The translations under genes were made by a program, and so were the position numbers. Under the pieces are notes generated by a model. That model ran no database searches. It saw only the letters and a list, made by a program, of their open reading frames with translations, and was not told the DNA's origin. Positions 40,914 through 49,412 of a stretch of DNA of 60,751 nt are shown here, piece after piece. Source of the DNA: an uncultured Eubacteriales bacterium (GTDB lineage Bacteria; Bacillota; Clostridia; Christensenellales; CAG-138); the NCBI GenBank assembly GCA_902761365.1, contig CACWJZ010000003.1, forward strand, positions 1 to 60,751, written 5' to 3'. Each line of letters opens with the position of its first letter. Position 1 is the stretch's first letter.

Positions 40914-41503
40914 TTCAAGTCCCTCTTTCTTTTCGTAAGGATCGCCGCCTGTTTTTTCATGACCCTTTCGGCGATCCGCATCCCAATGATGGCGGCCGGG
41001 ACCGTCAGGATCAGCGCGACGATCAGAGCCGGGATGTTCTCGATCACGGTCACCATCTTGTCCGCATAGCCTGTCGGCATCTCCTCCACCGCCGCCGCCA
41101 GAGAGCCTTCCGTGTCCGTCCACCAATGGGCGGTGTATGTGAAAAAGGAAAAGGCAAAGGGGATGAAACTGCGGCGAACGCTCTGCAACGTGTCATAGCC
41201 GTTCAGTTTTCTGACGAACTCCGCTATGGCAGCAAGGCCGATGAGACCGACGAGCAGCGCCAGGTTGCCCTCGCCCGCAATCGACCCAACGATCAGCACG
41301 AAGCCGTTCAGGATCACCGCCGCGCCAAAGCATGGCACGTTTGCCGCCGTATACAGGTAGACAAAGCTGAACAGGAACGGCAACAGTGCCCCGATATATG
41401 CATAACAGGCCGGATGGATCGCCCCGCTCGAGGAACCGAGAATGAACAGAAGGAGATACGCCACGCATGCGATCAGGATGCGTCCAACAGGTAGTTTTTT
41501 CAT
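40910..41503 (-). CDS. MptD/Trep_Strep family putative ECF transporter S component
   Basis: 197 residues from the second ATG (41503), seven bases from an AAGGGG site. Five to six hydrophobic segments with a polar stretch in the middle (FVRKLNGYDTLQSVRRSF) and a charged C-terminus. SSGAIHPACYAYIGALLPFL and NGFVLIVGSIAGEGN match the Trep_Strep/MptD membrane family, found with ABC pairs in Firmicutes and called an ECF S component by similarity. EcfT and EcfA are absent from this operon. It opens the operon behind a perfect palindrome. Confidence 0.8.
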   Translation of the reverse strand: MKKLPVGRILIACVAYLLLFILGSSSGAIHPACYAYIGALLPFLFSFVYLYTAANVPCFGAAVILNGFVLIVGSIAGEGNLALLVGLIGLAAIAEFVRKLNGYDTLQSVRRSFIPFAFSFFTYTAHWWTDTEGSLAAAVEEMPTGYADKMVTVIENIPALIVALILTVPAAIIGMRIAERVMKKQAAILTKRKRDLK

Positions 41504-41533
41504 ACACATGCCCCTTTCTTTTTGTTTGTCGCC

Positions 41534-41557
41534 TTGTGTTAGCAGTTGCTAACACAA
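41534..41557. promoter_or_regulatory. 24-bp palindrome, operator of the ECF/ABC operon
   Basis: Perfect 11-base arms (TTGTGTTAGCA and TGCTAACACAA) separated by two bases, 31 bases upstream of the S-component start. On the minus strand a TTTACA lies just before it with weak -10 bases within it, so it overlaps the likely promoter. The form suits a TetR-type repressor; no regulator gene is in the window beside it. Confidence 0.75.
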
Positions 41558-41570
41558 CCGTTTGTAAAAT

Positions 41571-41588
41571 GCCTCGTTCATACGAGGC
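41571..41588 (-). terminator. Short hairpin after the KPR-like gene
   Basis: GCCTCG (41571-41576) pairs with CGAGGC (41583-41588); minus strand continues ATTTTAC. It separates the 24-gene run from the ECF/ABC operon, but is short and may let some transcription through. Confidence 0.5.
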
Positions 41589-41609
41589 TTTAATCAGACC
41601 TATTCTCCG

Positions 41610-42581
41610 TTACGAGGTGTACGTGTTTCGTATTTCTTCCCAGGAGGGTATCATTCTGTACAGCTCATCAAAATGCGGCATTGGGAAGTCCGGCTTCCGC
41701 GCTCTCAATCTCTGAAACGCCTTGTCCAGATCCTCCATTTCCTGCGGAGCGTGACGACAGTGCTCAGTCGTGCAAAGGGCTCCGAGCCGGGTCCGCGACA
41801 TCCAGTAAATGACCAGCTTCACAAGTTGATTAGAAATGCCTGGTTCCAGGTTTTTCTCATCCCCTACCGGACGGACCGGATACCCCAGCGCCATCAGAAG
41901 ATGATAGGCGTCGCCCACCGCGTCCAGCAGAAGCTCTCTTTCCTCTTTTGTGGACTTCGTGAGATCACACCCGGTTTTGTAGCATAAGTAAACGACCGGC
42001 AGGATGAACGCCGCGTGATATTTCAGCCAGGCGTCCATATCGTCGCAATACGAAACCGACATCCTGCTGCCCGCAAAGAGGCGCTTCAGCAGAGTCTTTT
42101 CTGCGGCAGTCAACTCTGCGTGAGCTTTTCCGATGGTTAATTTGCCATCCCCGGTATGCACAGTGGTCAGCTTCCCGTTCTCACGTGTCCCGGCAGTCGA
42201 GCCAAAGCCGAACAGCACTTCTTTCGGAGAGGCTGCCGCTCGCAGGATCCGTCTCTCCATCTCTGAAACGGACAGGTTGTTGCCTACCAGCACCACGATC
42301 GAACTGTTTACAGCCGCCAGATCCTCCAATATCCGTTCCATCTGTCGGTATTGCATCACGGCAAACGCGATATCATACCGCTGCCCATCCGGCTTTTCCA
42401 AAACGCGGGGATGATCCGTCGTATCTTTCTTCTGTATGTAATGCCGGATGCGCAGACCGTCCTCCTCAAGCGCTTCTTTCCATGCTCCGCGGGCGATCAC
42501 GGTGACGTCGTTTCCACTGATCGTGAGCGCATGCACGAGCTGTCCGCCGATCACGCCGGCTCCATATACCAGCACCTTCAT
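41610..42581 (-). CDS. Ketopantoate reductase (PanE/ApbA)-like oxidoreductase
   Basis: 323 residues. The NADP-binding glycine motif is VYGAGVIGGQLVHALT at the N-terminus, and FGFGSTAG and AWLKYHAAFILPVVYL match the PanE fold, the latter containing the catalytic Lys. The Asn that follows the Lys four residues later in PanE is Ala here, and the pathway context is not pantothenate. An NADP-dependent reduction of an unknown keto acid within the cassette is the best guess. Last gene of the run, 55 bases after the previous stop. Confidence 0.8.
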   Translation of the reverse strand: MKVLVYGAGVIGGQLVHALTISGNDVTVIARGAWKEALEEDGLRIRHYIQKKDTTDHPRVLEKPDGQRYDIAFAVMQYRQMERILEDLAAVNSSIVVLVGNNLSVSEMERRILRAAASPKEVLFGFGSTAGTRENGKLTTVHTGDGKLTIGKAHAELTAAEKTLLKRLFAGSRMSVSYCDDMDAWLKYHAAFILPVVYLCYKTGCDLTKSTKEERELLLDAVGDAYHLLMALGYPVRPVGDEKNLEPGISNQLVKLVIYWMSRTRLGALCTTEHCRHAPQEMEDLDKAFQRLRARKPDFPMPHFDELYRMIPSWEEIRNTYTS

Positions 42582-42636
42582 TGTCTGTTCCCCCCATATC
42601 GCATGGCTTCTATTATCTGCTTTGCTATTCCTGCCT

Positions 42637-43131
42637 TCAAGTCAAAAGAATTGCGATCCCTGCGACGATCAGCCCGGCAACGGGGCAAACGAGAAATGTC
42701 CAGCCCAGGGCGTGTTCCGGGATCGCCAGCTTCCAAAGCCATTCCTTCCGCTCCCAGGCTTTGCAATTCTCCGCGCCCTTGATATAGGGTCTTGCCTTCG
42801 GCGGCAACCAGCAATCGAGGATCAAAAAATCGCTGACGCTTACGATCGTCATTTCCAGATACCCGGTCCAGAAAAAGTGCGAAAAGCCAAATACGCCCGC
42901 GAAAACGGCGCTGATAGCCCAATATACGAACAGCAGCAGATACAGCGGATAGAGGATCCGCTTCATCTTCTGAACTTCTTTACTGTCGACGAACGGCGCT
43001 GCCGCTTCCCTGATCTCCTTTGGGAACATGGTGCTGTATGCCTGGGGATACAGCAAAAAGCCCAGCCCCACGACTGCGTTGAAAAGCAGCGCCATGACAG
43101 CTCCGTCCAGGATCGTTCTCGGCCAGTTCAT
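42637..43131 (-). CDS. Small polytopic membrane protein, paralog family 1 (member 1)
   Basis: 164 residues, four hydrophobic segments. VSVSDFLILDCWLPPKARPY followed by IKGAENCKAW carries the shared motif of the family, Asp-x5-Asp-x2-W, a short gap and (P/K)G(T/A)E. Three relatives lie at 43875, 47707 and 48902. Function unknown, and I know no named domain. Its start overlaps the DUF6796-like gene by four bases, so they are co-translated. Confidence 0.8.
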   Translation of the reverse strand: MNWPRTILDGAVMALLFNAVVGLGFLLYPQAYSTMFPKEIREAAAPFVDSKEVQKMKRILYPLYLLLFVYWAISAVFAGVFGFSHFFWTGYLEMTIVSVSDFLILDCWLPPKARPYIKGAENCKAWERKEWLWKLAIPEHALGWTFLVCPVAGLIVAGIAILLT

Positions 43132-43859
43132 GCTGTTCTCTCCTCATTTTTCTCTTGCATGGCCTGCAGGACGAGCTTTCTGCCCCCGAGGAACATCAGC
43201 ATCCAGCCGAAGCTCTCAAACCCGGAGACGAAACCGTTGAACGGCCAGGGGATCAGCAGTTCCAGCAGATATCCGATCCCCGCTACGATTAGCGGCGAAG
43301 CCAGTATCCACGCTTTCTTCAGGGCAAACGTCCCTCTAAAGATCAGTGCGATCCAGCCGATCAGGACAGCCAGCTCGAAGGCGAAGAAGGTCGTCCAATA
43401 GGGAACGATCTGTACCATGTAGGAGCGGTTCCATAAATCCGCCGCAAGCTCCGTATTGCCCCCGGAGGCTTCGTAGATCACGTTGAAGGTATGGATCAGC
43501 GTCCCGCATGCCAGGTGGAAGTACAGGAAACACATGACCCCCAGGATCAGCCCGGCGATATAGAGCTTCAGCAGGCGACGATCCCATTTGTCTTTACACC
43601 CTGGGAGCAAAGATTTAAGAAACTCCGCAAAGGGCAGCGCGGCGACGGTATAGCAAGCCGTGCCGATCAGGCCGCCGATGTTGGACAACGCGATCCGCCA
43701 GTCGGCGATGGTCAGCCAGCCGGATGAGATCATTCCCAAGATCGCATAGCTGTCCAAAGGTTCGACGCCCATGCAGTAGTCGCCGATCATAGCCAGCAGC
43801 ATACCCGGAATGATCCAAAGCATTCTCCTGTATGTCTTTCTCAGTTCATCTGTCGTCAC
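43128..43859 (-). CDS. DUF6796-like polytopic membrane protein (member 1 of 3)
   Basis: 243 residues and seven or so hydrophobic segments. The N-terminal MIGDYCMGVEPLDSYA, the central HLACGTLIHTFNVIYEASGG and the C-terminal LIPWPFNGFVSGFESFGWM match two further genes at 56167 and 56850 in placement and motifs. I place it in the DUF6796 family by pattern. Function unknown. It overlaps neighbours on both sides (ATGA with the paralog after it; 14 bases with the frame-shifted gene's stop in the original frame). Confidence 0.8.
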   Translation of the reverse strand: MTTDELRKTYRRMLWIIPGMLLAMIGDYCMGVEPLDSYAILGMISSGWLTIADWRIALSNIGGLIGTACYTVAALPFAEFLKSLLPGCKDKWDRRLLKLYIAGLILGVMCFLYFHLACGTLIHTFNVIYEASGGNTELAADLWNRSYMVQIVPYWTTFFAFELAVLIGWIALIFRGTFALKKAWILASPLIVAGIGYLLELLIPWPFNGFVSGFESFGWMLMFLGGRKLVLQAMQEKNEERTA

Positions 43860-43874
43860 CTTGCATCCATCCTT

Positions 43875-44355
43875 TCAAAACAAGAGCACATCGATCCCGG
43901 CCACGATGGCCGCGCCAAAGAGCCAGATCAGCGTCAGGATGACGCGCTTCTTCAGCACCTGGGGCCAGGTCTGGACGAAGGGGGATGTCCTCCGTACCGG
44001 GAATGATCCAGAAGCGGCTGTGCCCGACCCAGAGCTGGTCGATCACCACCCCGTCGTACCAGTTCATGACTTCCAGAAACAACAGCGCCTGCCAATAGGC
44101 GGGCCAAAATGTGCAGATGCCGTTCCAGAGGCCGACGATCAGCACCAGCGCCGCCGCCATGACCAGAAAGAAGGGGATCATGAATCGCCTCCGCTTTCGG
44201 CTCACTTTTTCCCGGTCCATCAGTCCCAGTGCATACGCCCGTTCCTGCACGGGCTTCGGGTAGAAAAAGAGACCGTTCAGCGGGCTGCTGCCTACGGCGA
44301 TCTTGACCATCAGGGTGAACAAGGCGCAGAACAAAAGGAGCTGCAGCAGGATCAT
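43875..44355 (-). pseudogene. Small polytopic membrane protein, paralog family 1 (member 2), frameshifted
   Basis: The intact frame from 44355 encodes MILLQLLLFCALFTLMVKIA and later NWYDGVVIDQLWVGHSRFWI, IPGTEDIP, then runs into unrelated sequence (LRPDLAPGAEEARH). Dropping one base in the five-C tract at 43980-43984 (minus strand) restores IPFVQTWPQVLKKRVILTLI then WLFGAAIVAGIDVLLF and a stop at 43875, in register with the family. So the gene is either a true pseudogene or a sequencing/assembly indel. Otherwise it is family 1 (see 47707, 42637, 48902). Confidence 0.82.
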
Positions 44356-45269
44356 AGCCCGGTCTCCTCCTTAACCCGGCGGATCATCGTGTCCCAGCCT
44401 TCTTTCGCCTCTCTGCAGATGGAGAAGACGGGATAGCAATGGAACATGCCCGCACCAACGATTATCTCGTAGTCGACGCCGTATCTTTGCATGGCCGCCG
44501 CAAAGGAAGGCGCGCAGGCATAGAGGGTCTCATCGCTGCCGTAGATGAACGTGACCTTTGGGCAATTCGTAAAGTCGCCCCTTTGGAGCCAGATCATGTA
44601 GTCGGGCACGGTGTCGTCCCCGTGCCGCATGATCCCCACGGCGGTCTTCATGTATGCCGCCGGGATCGCCACGTCCTTCTTGTCCAGCTCCAGCATCCGC
44701 TGCCATTCCTCCTCCGTATCCGCACAGGTCCCGGGAGAGATCGCCATGATGTATCCGGGCATGGGCGTATCGCCGTGACCGTCGTTGATGTAGGGCACCA
44801 TACCCAGCGCCAGATTGCCGCCGGAGGAAGTGCCGAGCACGGAGATGTGCTCTGCCTCGTAGTCCCGCAGCATGACACGATAGGTCTCATGGATCATTTC
44901 ATAGGCCCGTGTCAAGGGCCAGTCCGTGCATAGCGGATAATATGGGACAAATACGTCCAGCCCCGTTTCCCTGGCAAAGCGCAGTGCCTTTTTGATGGAA
45001 CCCGGCCGCGGCGCACTGATCATGCCGCCGCCGATGAGGAACAGATCAGCCCTGTCCGTGTTCTCCTTATGGATCAGCTTCAGCACGGGGCAGCCCATCA
45101 CCTCGATACGGCTGATGAGGAAGGCGTCGTCCCGGAGCTTCGGAATGCGGTTTTTCGCGTTCTGTTTCCGCCGGTTTTCCAGCAGCTCCTCCGTGCTCAT
45201 CCCGACCCAGCGCTTTTTGATGTTCGCGGCTTTGACCAGCCCCTTGAGGATCTCATATTTTACAGACAT
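44352..45269 (-). CDS. Alpha/beta hydrolase (HSL-like esterase)
   Basis: 305 residues from the ATG at 45269 (MSVKYEILKGLVKAANIKKR), which follows GGAAGG; a frame is open to 45302. The oxyanion motif is IGGGMISAPRPGS in place of HGGG, and the nucleophile elbow is ISVLGTSSGGNLALGM. Catalytic His may be in GMFHCYPVF. It is an esterase/lipase of the hormone-sensitive-lipase group; cellular substrate unknown. It overlaps the next gene by four bases. Confidence 0.85.
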   Translation of the reverse strand: MSVKYEILKGLVKAANIKKRWVGMSTEELLENRRKQNAKNRIPKLRDDAFLISRIEVMGCPVLKLIHKENTDRADLFLIGGGMISAPRPGSIKKALRFARETGLDVFVPYYPLCTDWPLTRAYEMIHETYRVMLRDYEAEHISVLGTSSGGNLALGMVPYINDGHGDTPMPGYIMAISPGTCADTEEEWQRMLELDKKDVAIPAAYMKTAVGIMRHGDDTVPDYMIWLQRGDFTNCPKVTFIYGSDETLYACAPSFAAAMQRYGVDYEIIVGAGMFHCYPVFSICREAKEGWDTMIRRVKEETGL

Positions 45270-45298
45270 AAGCTTACCTTCCTTGTAAAAACGGGTGT

Positions 45299-45979
45299 TC
45301 AATACGTCAGTATGACCGTATAATCCATCAGCCCGTGCAGCAGCACCGGCAGCCAGATCGTCCCGGACCTCTCCTTGAAAAGCTGGAACAGGCAGCCGCC
45401 GAATACATATCCGAGGAATGTGCCAGTGAATAAAAACCTGAGCAGCACTTTGGCGCTGATCTCGCCCCAGCCCGCATCCGCGAACAAATGCAAGGCGCCG
45501 AAGAGAATGTTCGGCAGCAGATAGCGCAGCGGCCAGGAGGCATGTCGCAGAAACCAGGTGCAGGCGTCACGGATAACGAATTCCTCACCAAATCCGATGA
45601 AGACGAGGTAATAGAACAGGCTCAGCAGGATGGAGGCCTTGTCCGGCTTGACGATCAGGCCATACACGGTAAGCCCCAGGATCGCAGCGATAAGGACCGC
45701 CGCACAGATCCGCTGCCACTTTCCCTGAAGCCTGAAATATAACTCCGACGCAAACTCTTTTTTCAGCGCCAAGGCGAAAAGGATCAGCAGAGCCGCAGGG
45801 ATCAGAAATCCAAACAGGCATTGGCACAAAAAAGCTATCGGCTGCCCGGACGCAAGCCGCACGGAAATTGCCGAGCCGCTTTGAACGCTCCGGTAAACCC
45901 ATACAACGCTGATAAATTCGATCAAGCCGATCGCCAGCACGGCGAGGCACCCGAGCATGGTCTTCGTTTTCTCTTTCAT
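45299..45979 (-). CDS. CPBP family intramembrane metalloprotease
   Basis: 226 residues, about seven hydrophobic segments. Three CPBP motifs are in order: FIGFGEEFVIRDACTWFL (EExxxR), NILFGALHLFADAGWG (FxxxH) and LLHGLMDYTVIL (HxxxD). The family includes the CAAX protease-like Abi proteins and bacteriocin-immunity proteins. In a biosynthetic cassette it could mature or detoxify a peptide or protein, but the substrate is unknown. Ends 29 bases before the esterase start. Confidence 0.88.
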   Translation of the reverse strand: MKEKTKTMLGCLAVLAIGLIEFISVVWVYRSVQSGSAISVRLASGQPIAFLCQCLFGFLIPAALLILFALALKKEFASELYFRLQGKWQRICAAVLIAAILGLTVYGLIVKPDKASILLSLFYYLVFIGFGEEFVIRDACTWFLRHASWPLRYLLPNILFGALHLFADAGWGEISAKVLLRFLFTGTFLGYVFGGCLFQLFKERSGTIWLPVLLHGLMDYTVILTY

Positions 45980-45997
45980 GCTTTTTCTTCGCTTTTT

Positions 45998-46780
45998 TCA
46001 GCTCTCATATCCCATGCATTGGTCGATCATGTCCATCACCGGTTTTTTCCAGGTCTCGTCATAGAGCCAGACCTCGTGCTTCATGTCGAACTCGTGGATG
46101 TCAGGGTCGCGAAAATGCCGGCGGTAGCGTTTGCCGTATTTCTCGCCCATTTTCAATGCGTAGACGATATGCACCTTCGTCCCGTCCACATGGATATAGT
46201 CGTCCAGCGGCGTAACGTAGTCTGAATAAAACTGGCGGCTGATGGTCTTTGGATGGAGCGTCTTCATGTTGTCTATGAAAGCGTTGGCGAATTCCAACGA
46301 GCCATCCCCATCCCCGAGCGCGCCTTTCTTCTGCAGGTTCGCTTTGAGCTTTGCCCGTTTCTTTTCACTGGTGCAGGCGCCCGAGAGCATGGGGCCGACG
46401 ATGGCGGTCAGCAGCCGTGCGGTCAGCTTCCCGCCCTGATCCAGGTCGGAGGAACCGATGAAGCCGTGGTCGATGTGGATGCGCCTGCGCTGGATCAGCA
46501 GACCTACAAAGCTTCCGCCGAGGGAGGAGCCGTAGGCGCCGTCCACACAGCCGCCGTGTTTTTCGAGGATATAGGCCTCGATCTTTGCCGTGACGGTGAG
46601 CATATCGGTAAAAACCACCTGGGGATCGCCCTCGAAGCCGTCGTAATTGACGGCAATGACATGGTACTTTTCCGCCAGCTCATCCGCCACGTTTTTGAAA
46701 TTCAGCTGCCAGGTGCAGGCCGTGCCCGGCAGGAGCAACAGCGTCTTGCCGTCCGGCCTCCCAAACTCCGAAAACTGCAT
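45998..46780 (-). CDS. Alpha/beta hydrolase, cassette member
   Basis: 260 residues. The nucleophile elbow is CVDGAYGSSLGGSFVGLLIQ (GxSxGG), after LLLPGTACTWQLNFKNVADE (oxyanion region) and VIAVNYDGFEG. It is most like 46884-47666, which has the same length and GAYGVSMGG elbow, so the two are paralogs. Both would act on an unknown ester, amide or lactone. No signal peptide. Starts 103 bases after the paralog's stop. Confidence 0.83.
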   Translation of the reverse strand: MQFSEFGRPDGKTLLLLPGTACTWQLNFKNVADELAEKYHVIAVNYDGFEGDPQVVFTDMLTVTAKIEAYILEKHGGCVDGAYGSSLGGSFVGLLIQRRRIHIDHGFIGSSDLDQGGKLTARLLTAIVGPMLSGACTSEKKRAKLKANLQKKGALGDGDGSLEFANAFIDNMKTLHPKTISRQFYSDYVTPLDDYIHVDGTKVHIVYALKMGEKYGKRYRRHFRDPDIHEFDMKHEVWLYDETWKKPVMDMIDQCMGYES

Positions 46781-46883
46781 TCTAAGCGTCCTCCTTCCTT
46801 CGGCTTACGAGGAAGCCATGTTCGTCTGTTATGAGTTCATACTGTGCGCAGTCTTTGACGATGCAGCGTTCATCTCAGCGTTT

Positions 46884-47666
46884 CTACGCCTGTTCCGCTT
46901 CCATGAACCTCTTGACTTCCGAGAAGAACCTGGCCGGGAACATCAGCACCAGCTCCGCATGTGCCAGGCCTTTGAACTCCTTCGGAGTTGTCTGCGGATA
47001 GATCCTCCTGGTGTAGGCAAGGTCGTTCTTCCTTGCCTTCTTCTCCTCTTCCCCGTACCAGTACTCGATCTTTGTGTTGATCTTTGGGACCGGGTCCGGC
47101 ATGGAATAGTTGTTCGTGGACCAGAACACGTTATAGATCGTCTTGGAGGAGAAGTGGTCCCTCTCGAACGCAAGGATCCGCCTGTAGTGCTCTTCCGGGT
47201 CTTCCCCCTTGGGCGTCCAGCGCTCCGGTGGCATGGCCGCTTTCATGATCCAGTAATTCTTCGTTGCGAGAGAGATCGTAACCCAGTCCCACAAGGCGAT
47301 CAATCGGCAGATGATCTTCGGGTAATGGTACGGCGTGATCCCGGCGTCGATGATGGCCTTATCCACAGGGATATCCTGCGTGGCAAGGAAGCGGATCACG
47401 CTGGCGCCGCCCATGGAAACACCGTAGGCACCATCAAGACGCCGCACCCCGTGTTTTCTTAAGAACGCAGCCGCGTCTTCCACGTTTTTTTCTATCGAGA
47501 TGAAAGTCGTGCCCTGCTCATCGTGCCCGTCGGCAATAAACAGGTACACATGATAGTCCCGGGCAAGCTCCTTAGCGGAAGCCTCGAAGACCCACCAAGG
47601 CTCGGCGGCGCACTGAAACATGGCGAAGGTCTTTTCCTGTTCCGTGCCGAATTCATACACTCTCAT
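46884..47666 (-). CDS. Alpha/beta hydrolase, cassette member (paralog of 45998-46780)
   Basis: 260 residues. The elbow LDGAYGVSMGGASVIRFLAT gives the Ser nucleophile; DYHVYLFIADGHDEQGTTFI precedes it. A possible His is in AHAELVLMFPARFF. Substrate unknown. Clear similarity with the neighbour at 45998 indicates local duplication. Starts 40 bases after the small membrane protein stop. Confidence 0.83.
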   Translation of the reverse strand: MRVYEFGTEQEKTFAMFQCAAEPWWVFEASAKELARDYHVYLFIADGHDEQGTTFISIEKNVEDAAAFLRKHGVRRLDGAYGVSMGGASVIRFLATQDIPVDKAIIDAGITPYHYPKIICRLIALWDWVTISLATKNYWIMKAAMPPERWTPKGEDPEEHYRRILAFERDHFSSKTIYNVFWSTNNYSMPDPVPKINTKIEYWYGEEEKKARKNDLAYTRRIYPQTTPKEFKGLAHAELVLMFPARFFSEVKRFMEAEQA

Positions 47667-47706
47667 AGATCCAACGCTCTTTTCTGCCTCTGCTATTACG
47701 GTCTGT

Positions 47707-48198
47707 TTATCTGATGATCAGGCACATGATTCCGGAAAGCGCAGCCGATATGAATGCCATTCCGGCCGTTCCCATGATCCATTTTCTCTTTTTGTCTGTG
47801 GCTCCAATATAGGGCTTCAGATCTTCTGTCCCCGGGATGTCCCATGCCTTTGTGTGTCCGACCCAGTACCCGTCGATCAGAAACCGGTCAATGAGATTCA
47901 TGATCGACAGTATGACGAGCATCTGCCAGAAGCCCTGAAAGAAGCCTTTCGCGCCGTTGATCCCATAAACACATACCAGGACGTAAATCAGATACCCGGG
48001 TACGCAAAGCCCTTTGAACAAAAGGCTCCTCTTTCGGATCTCATCGGAAGAAGTCAATCCAAGTTTTACTGTGCGGGTCTGTACTGCCTCGCTGTACAGA
48101 TGGACCATCCCGACCGCCCCATGGCGTATGCCGATCGCGCAGACGAGATACAGAAGGAAGCCCAGTCCCAGCCCTTCAAACAACAGCTTTACCGCCAT
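47707..48198 (-). CDS. Small polytopic membrane protein, paralog family 1 (member 3)
   Basis: 163 residues, four hydrophobic segments. NLIDRFLIDGYWVGHTKAWD then IPGTEDLKPYIGAT is the best-preserved copy of the family motif (D-x5-D-x2-W, PGTED). AVGMVHLYSEAVQTRTVKLG, like GLFFYPKPVQERAYALG in the frameshifted paralog at 43875, marks the region after segment one. Function unknown. It overlaps the ATCH-like gene by ten bases. Confidence 0.82.
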   Translation of the reverse strand: MAVKLLFEGLGLGFLLYLVCAIGIRHGAVGMVHLYSEAVQTRTVKLGLTSSDEIRKRSLLFKGLCVPGYLIYVLVCVYGINGAKGFFQGFWQMLVILSIMNLIDRFLIDGYWVGHTKAWDIPGTEDLKPYIGATDKKRKWIMGTAGMAFISAALSGIMCLIIR

Positions 48199-48905
48199 AC
48201 TCGATCCCCCTTACGCCGGCTGACCAAAAATCCGTCTTCATCCGTGACGGTCGTATACTCCGAGGCGACGGGATCATGATTTCCCACCACCAGGTAATCG
48301 CAGCGGTCGCTGTTGCCGCAGGTTCCGCAGCGGATCAGCGTCCCATGTATCCTGGAAATGCCGAAGAAATCGCTGTTGCATAACAAGGGCAGAACGGAAA
48401 GGAGGTTATGGCTTTTCGCAAACTCCGCATTCGGGCATTGCGTGAAGGAATACCGTGCGGCATGATGCTCTTTGTCATATGGTTCGTCCACATTGATGAA
48501 GCCGGCAGGATACTTGGCGGCGTCTCTTCTGTCGCGGTCGCCGCTTCTGCGAAACACCTTATCGATCAGCCACATATCAAAAGAACGGTTCAGATCGAAC
48601 ACCTTTCCGAGCTTGATAAACGGCTCCATAAAGAGCTTCTGTACGAAATCCTGCAGTTCCGCCTGAGGCGGACGATCCGGCAGCGAGGGAATCAATGAGA
48701 AGATCAGCAGTCCGCCGTAGATCGCATAGGCATGTCCGTTCTTTTTTCCGCCGTAATCCGGCAGATCGTTCAAATACGCAGCATAGTCGGCCTCTGTCTT
48801 TCTCCAGATATCGTCGGCCTGCTCATTTCCGTAGCGTTCTTTGAGCCAGGCTTTGACTTTGCCACAATACGGAAGCTCGTCGATGATCAGGTGGTTTTGG
48901 ATCAT
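48189..48905 (-). CDS. ATCH-like hydrolase 1 (L-2-amino-thiazoline-4-carboxylic acid hydrolase family)
   Basis: 238 residues from the ATG at 48905, which overlaps the stop of the upstream membrane protein gene by four bases; the open frame continues far upstream but is off-family. ARYSFTQCPNAEFAKSHNLL, LPLLCNSDFFGISRIHGT and RCGTCGNSDRCDYLVVGNHD form the ATCH C-terminal pattern with conserved Cys and Asp. The family hydrolyses the thiazoline ring of L-ATC to S-carbamoyl-cysteine in Pseudomonas; whether this protein does so is unknown. Two further copies lie at 53627 and 54283. Confidence 0.8.
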   Translation of the reverse strand: MIQNHLIIDELPYCGKVKAWLKERYGNEQADDIWRKTEADYAAYLNDLPDYGGKKNGHAYAIYGGLLIFSLIPSLPDRPPQAELQDFVQKLFMEPFIKLGKVFDLNRSFDMWLIDKVFRRSGDRDRRDAAKYPAGFINVDEPYDKEHHAARYSFTQCPNAEFAKSHNLLSVLPLLCNSDFFGISRIHGTLIRCGTCGNSDRCDYLVVGNHDPVASEYTTVTDEDGFLVSRRKGDRVWR

Positions 48906-49405
48906 AGCTTCCCTCCGATCCACAAGGAAAGGAACGCCATCAAGGCCGCGACAAAGGGAAAAACGGCGAGGCGGATCAGCTGCTCCTTCCGGTTGAAGCC
49001 GAAGGAACGATACCCGGCGCAGCCCTCCGTCTCCGGATAGTAACGCTGGAAGAAGTGCGATTTCGTCAGCAGCAGCCAGTCCAGGCACACGACGTCGAAG
49101 GCCTTCCAGAGATACAGCATCACAGCGAAGCGGAGGAACAGCTGCCAGAAGGTGAAGCCGCTCAGTACCCCGTTCCAGCCGCCGTGTACGAAAGCGCCGA
49201 CCATCAAAACGAGACTCAGGATCGCCAGCAGCCAGCCCATGGCATGTGCGCCGGGAAAGCGCTCCGGATGGTCCACGGCGGCGGCCTGGATGTCCTTGGG
49301 CGCGGTGGTAAAGAACCGTCTGTCCTGGATCAGCGCCACGGCGGCGTAGAGCAACAGGCATACGGCCAATATGAAGATAAGGGTCAAAATCAGCGTCAGC
49401 AACAT
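48902..49405 (-). CDS. Small polytopic membrane protein, paralog family 1 (member 4)
   Basis: 167 residues from the ATG at 49405 (MLLTLILTLIFILAVCLLLY), with a GTGAGG upstream; the frame is open to 49444. Four or five hydrophobic segments. WKAFDVVCLDWLLLTKSHFF then QRYYPETEGCAGYRSF is the family motif in its most diverged form (PETEG for PGTED). It comes seven bases before the methyltransferase stop and overlaps ATCH 1. Function unknown. Confidence 0.8.
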   Translation of the reverse strand: MLLTLILTLIFILAVCLLLYAAVALIQDRRFFTTAPKDIQAAAVDHPERFPGAHAMGWLLAILSLVLMVGAFVHGGWNGVLSGFTFWQLFLRFAVMLYLWKAFDVVCLDWLLLTKSHFFQRYYPETEGCAGYRSFGFNRKEQLIRLAVFPFVAALMAFLSLWIGGKL

Positions 49406-49412
49406 TTTGGCC

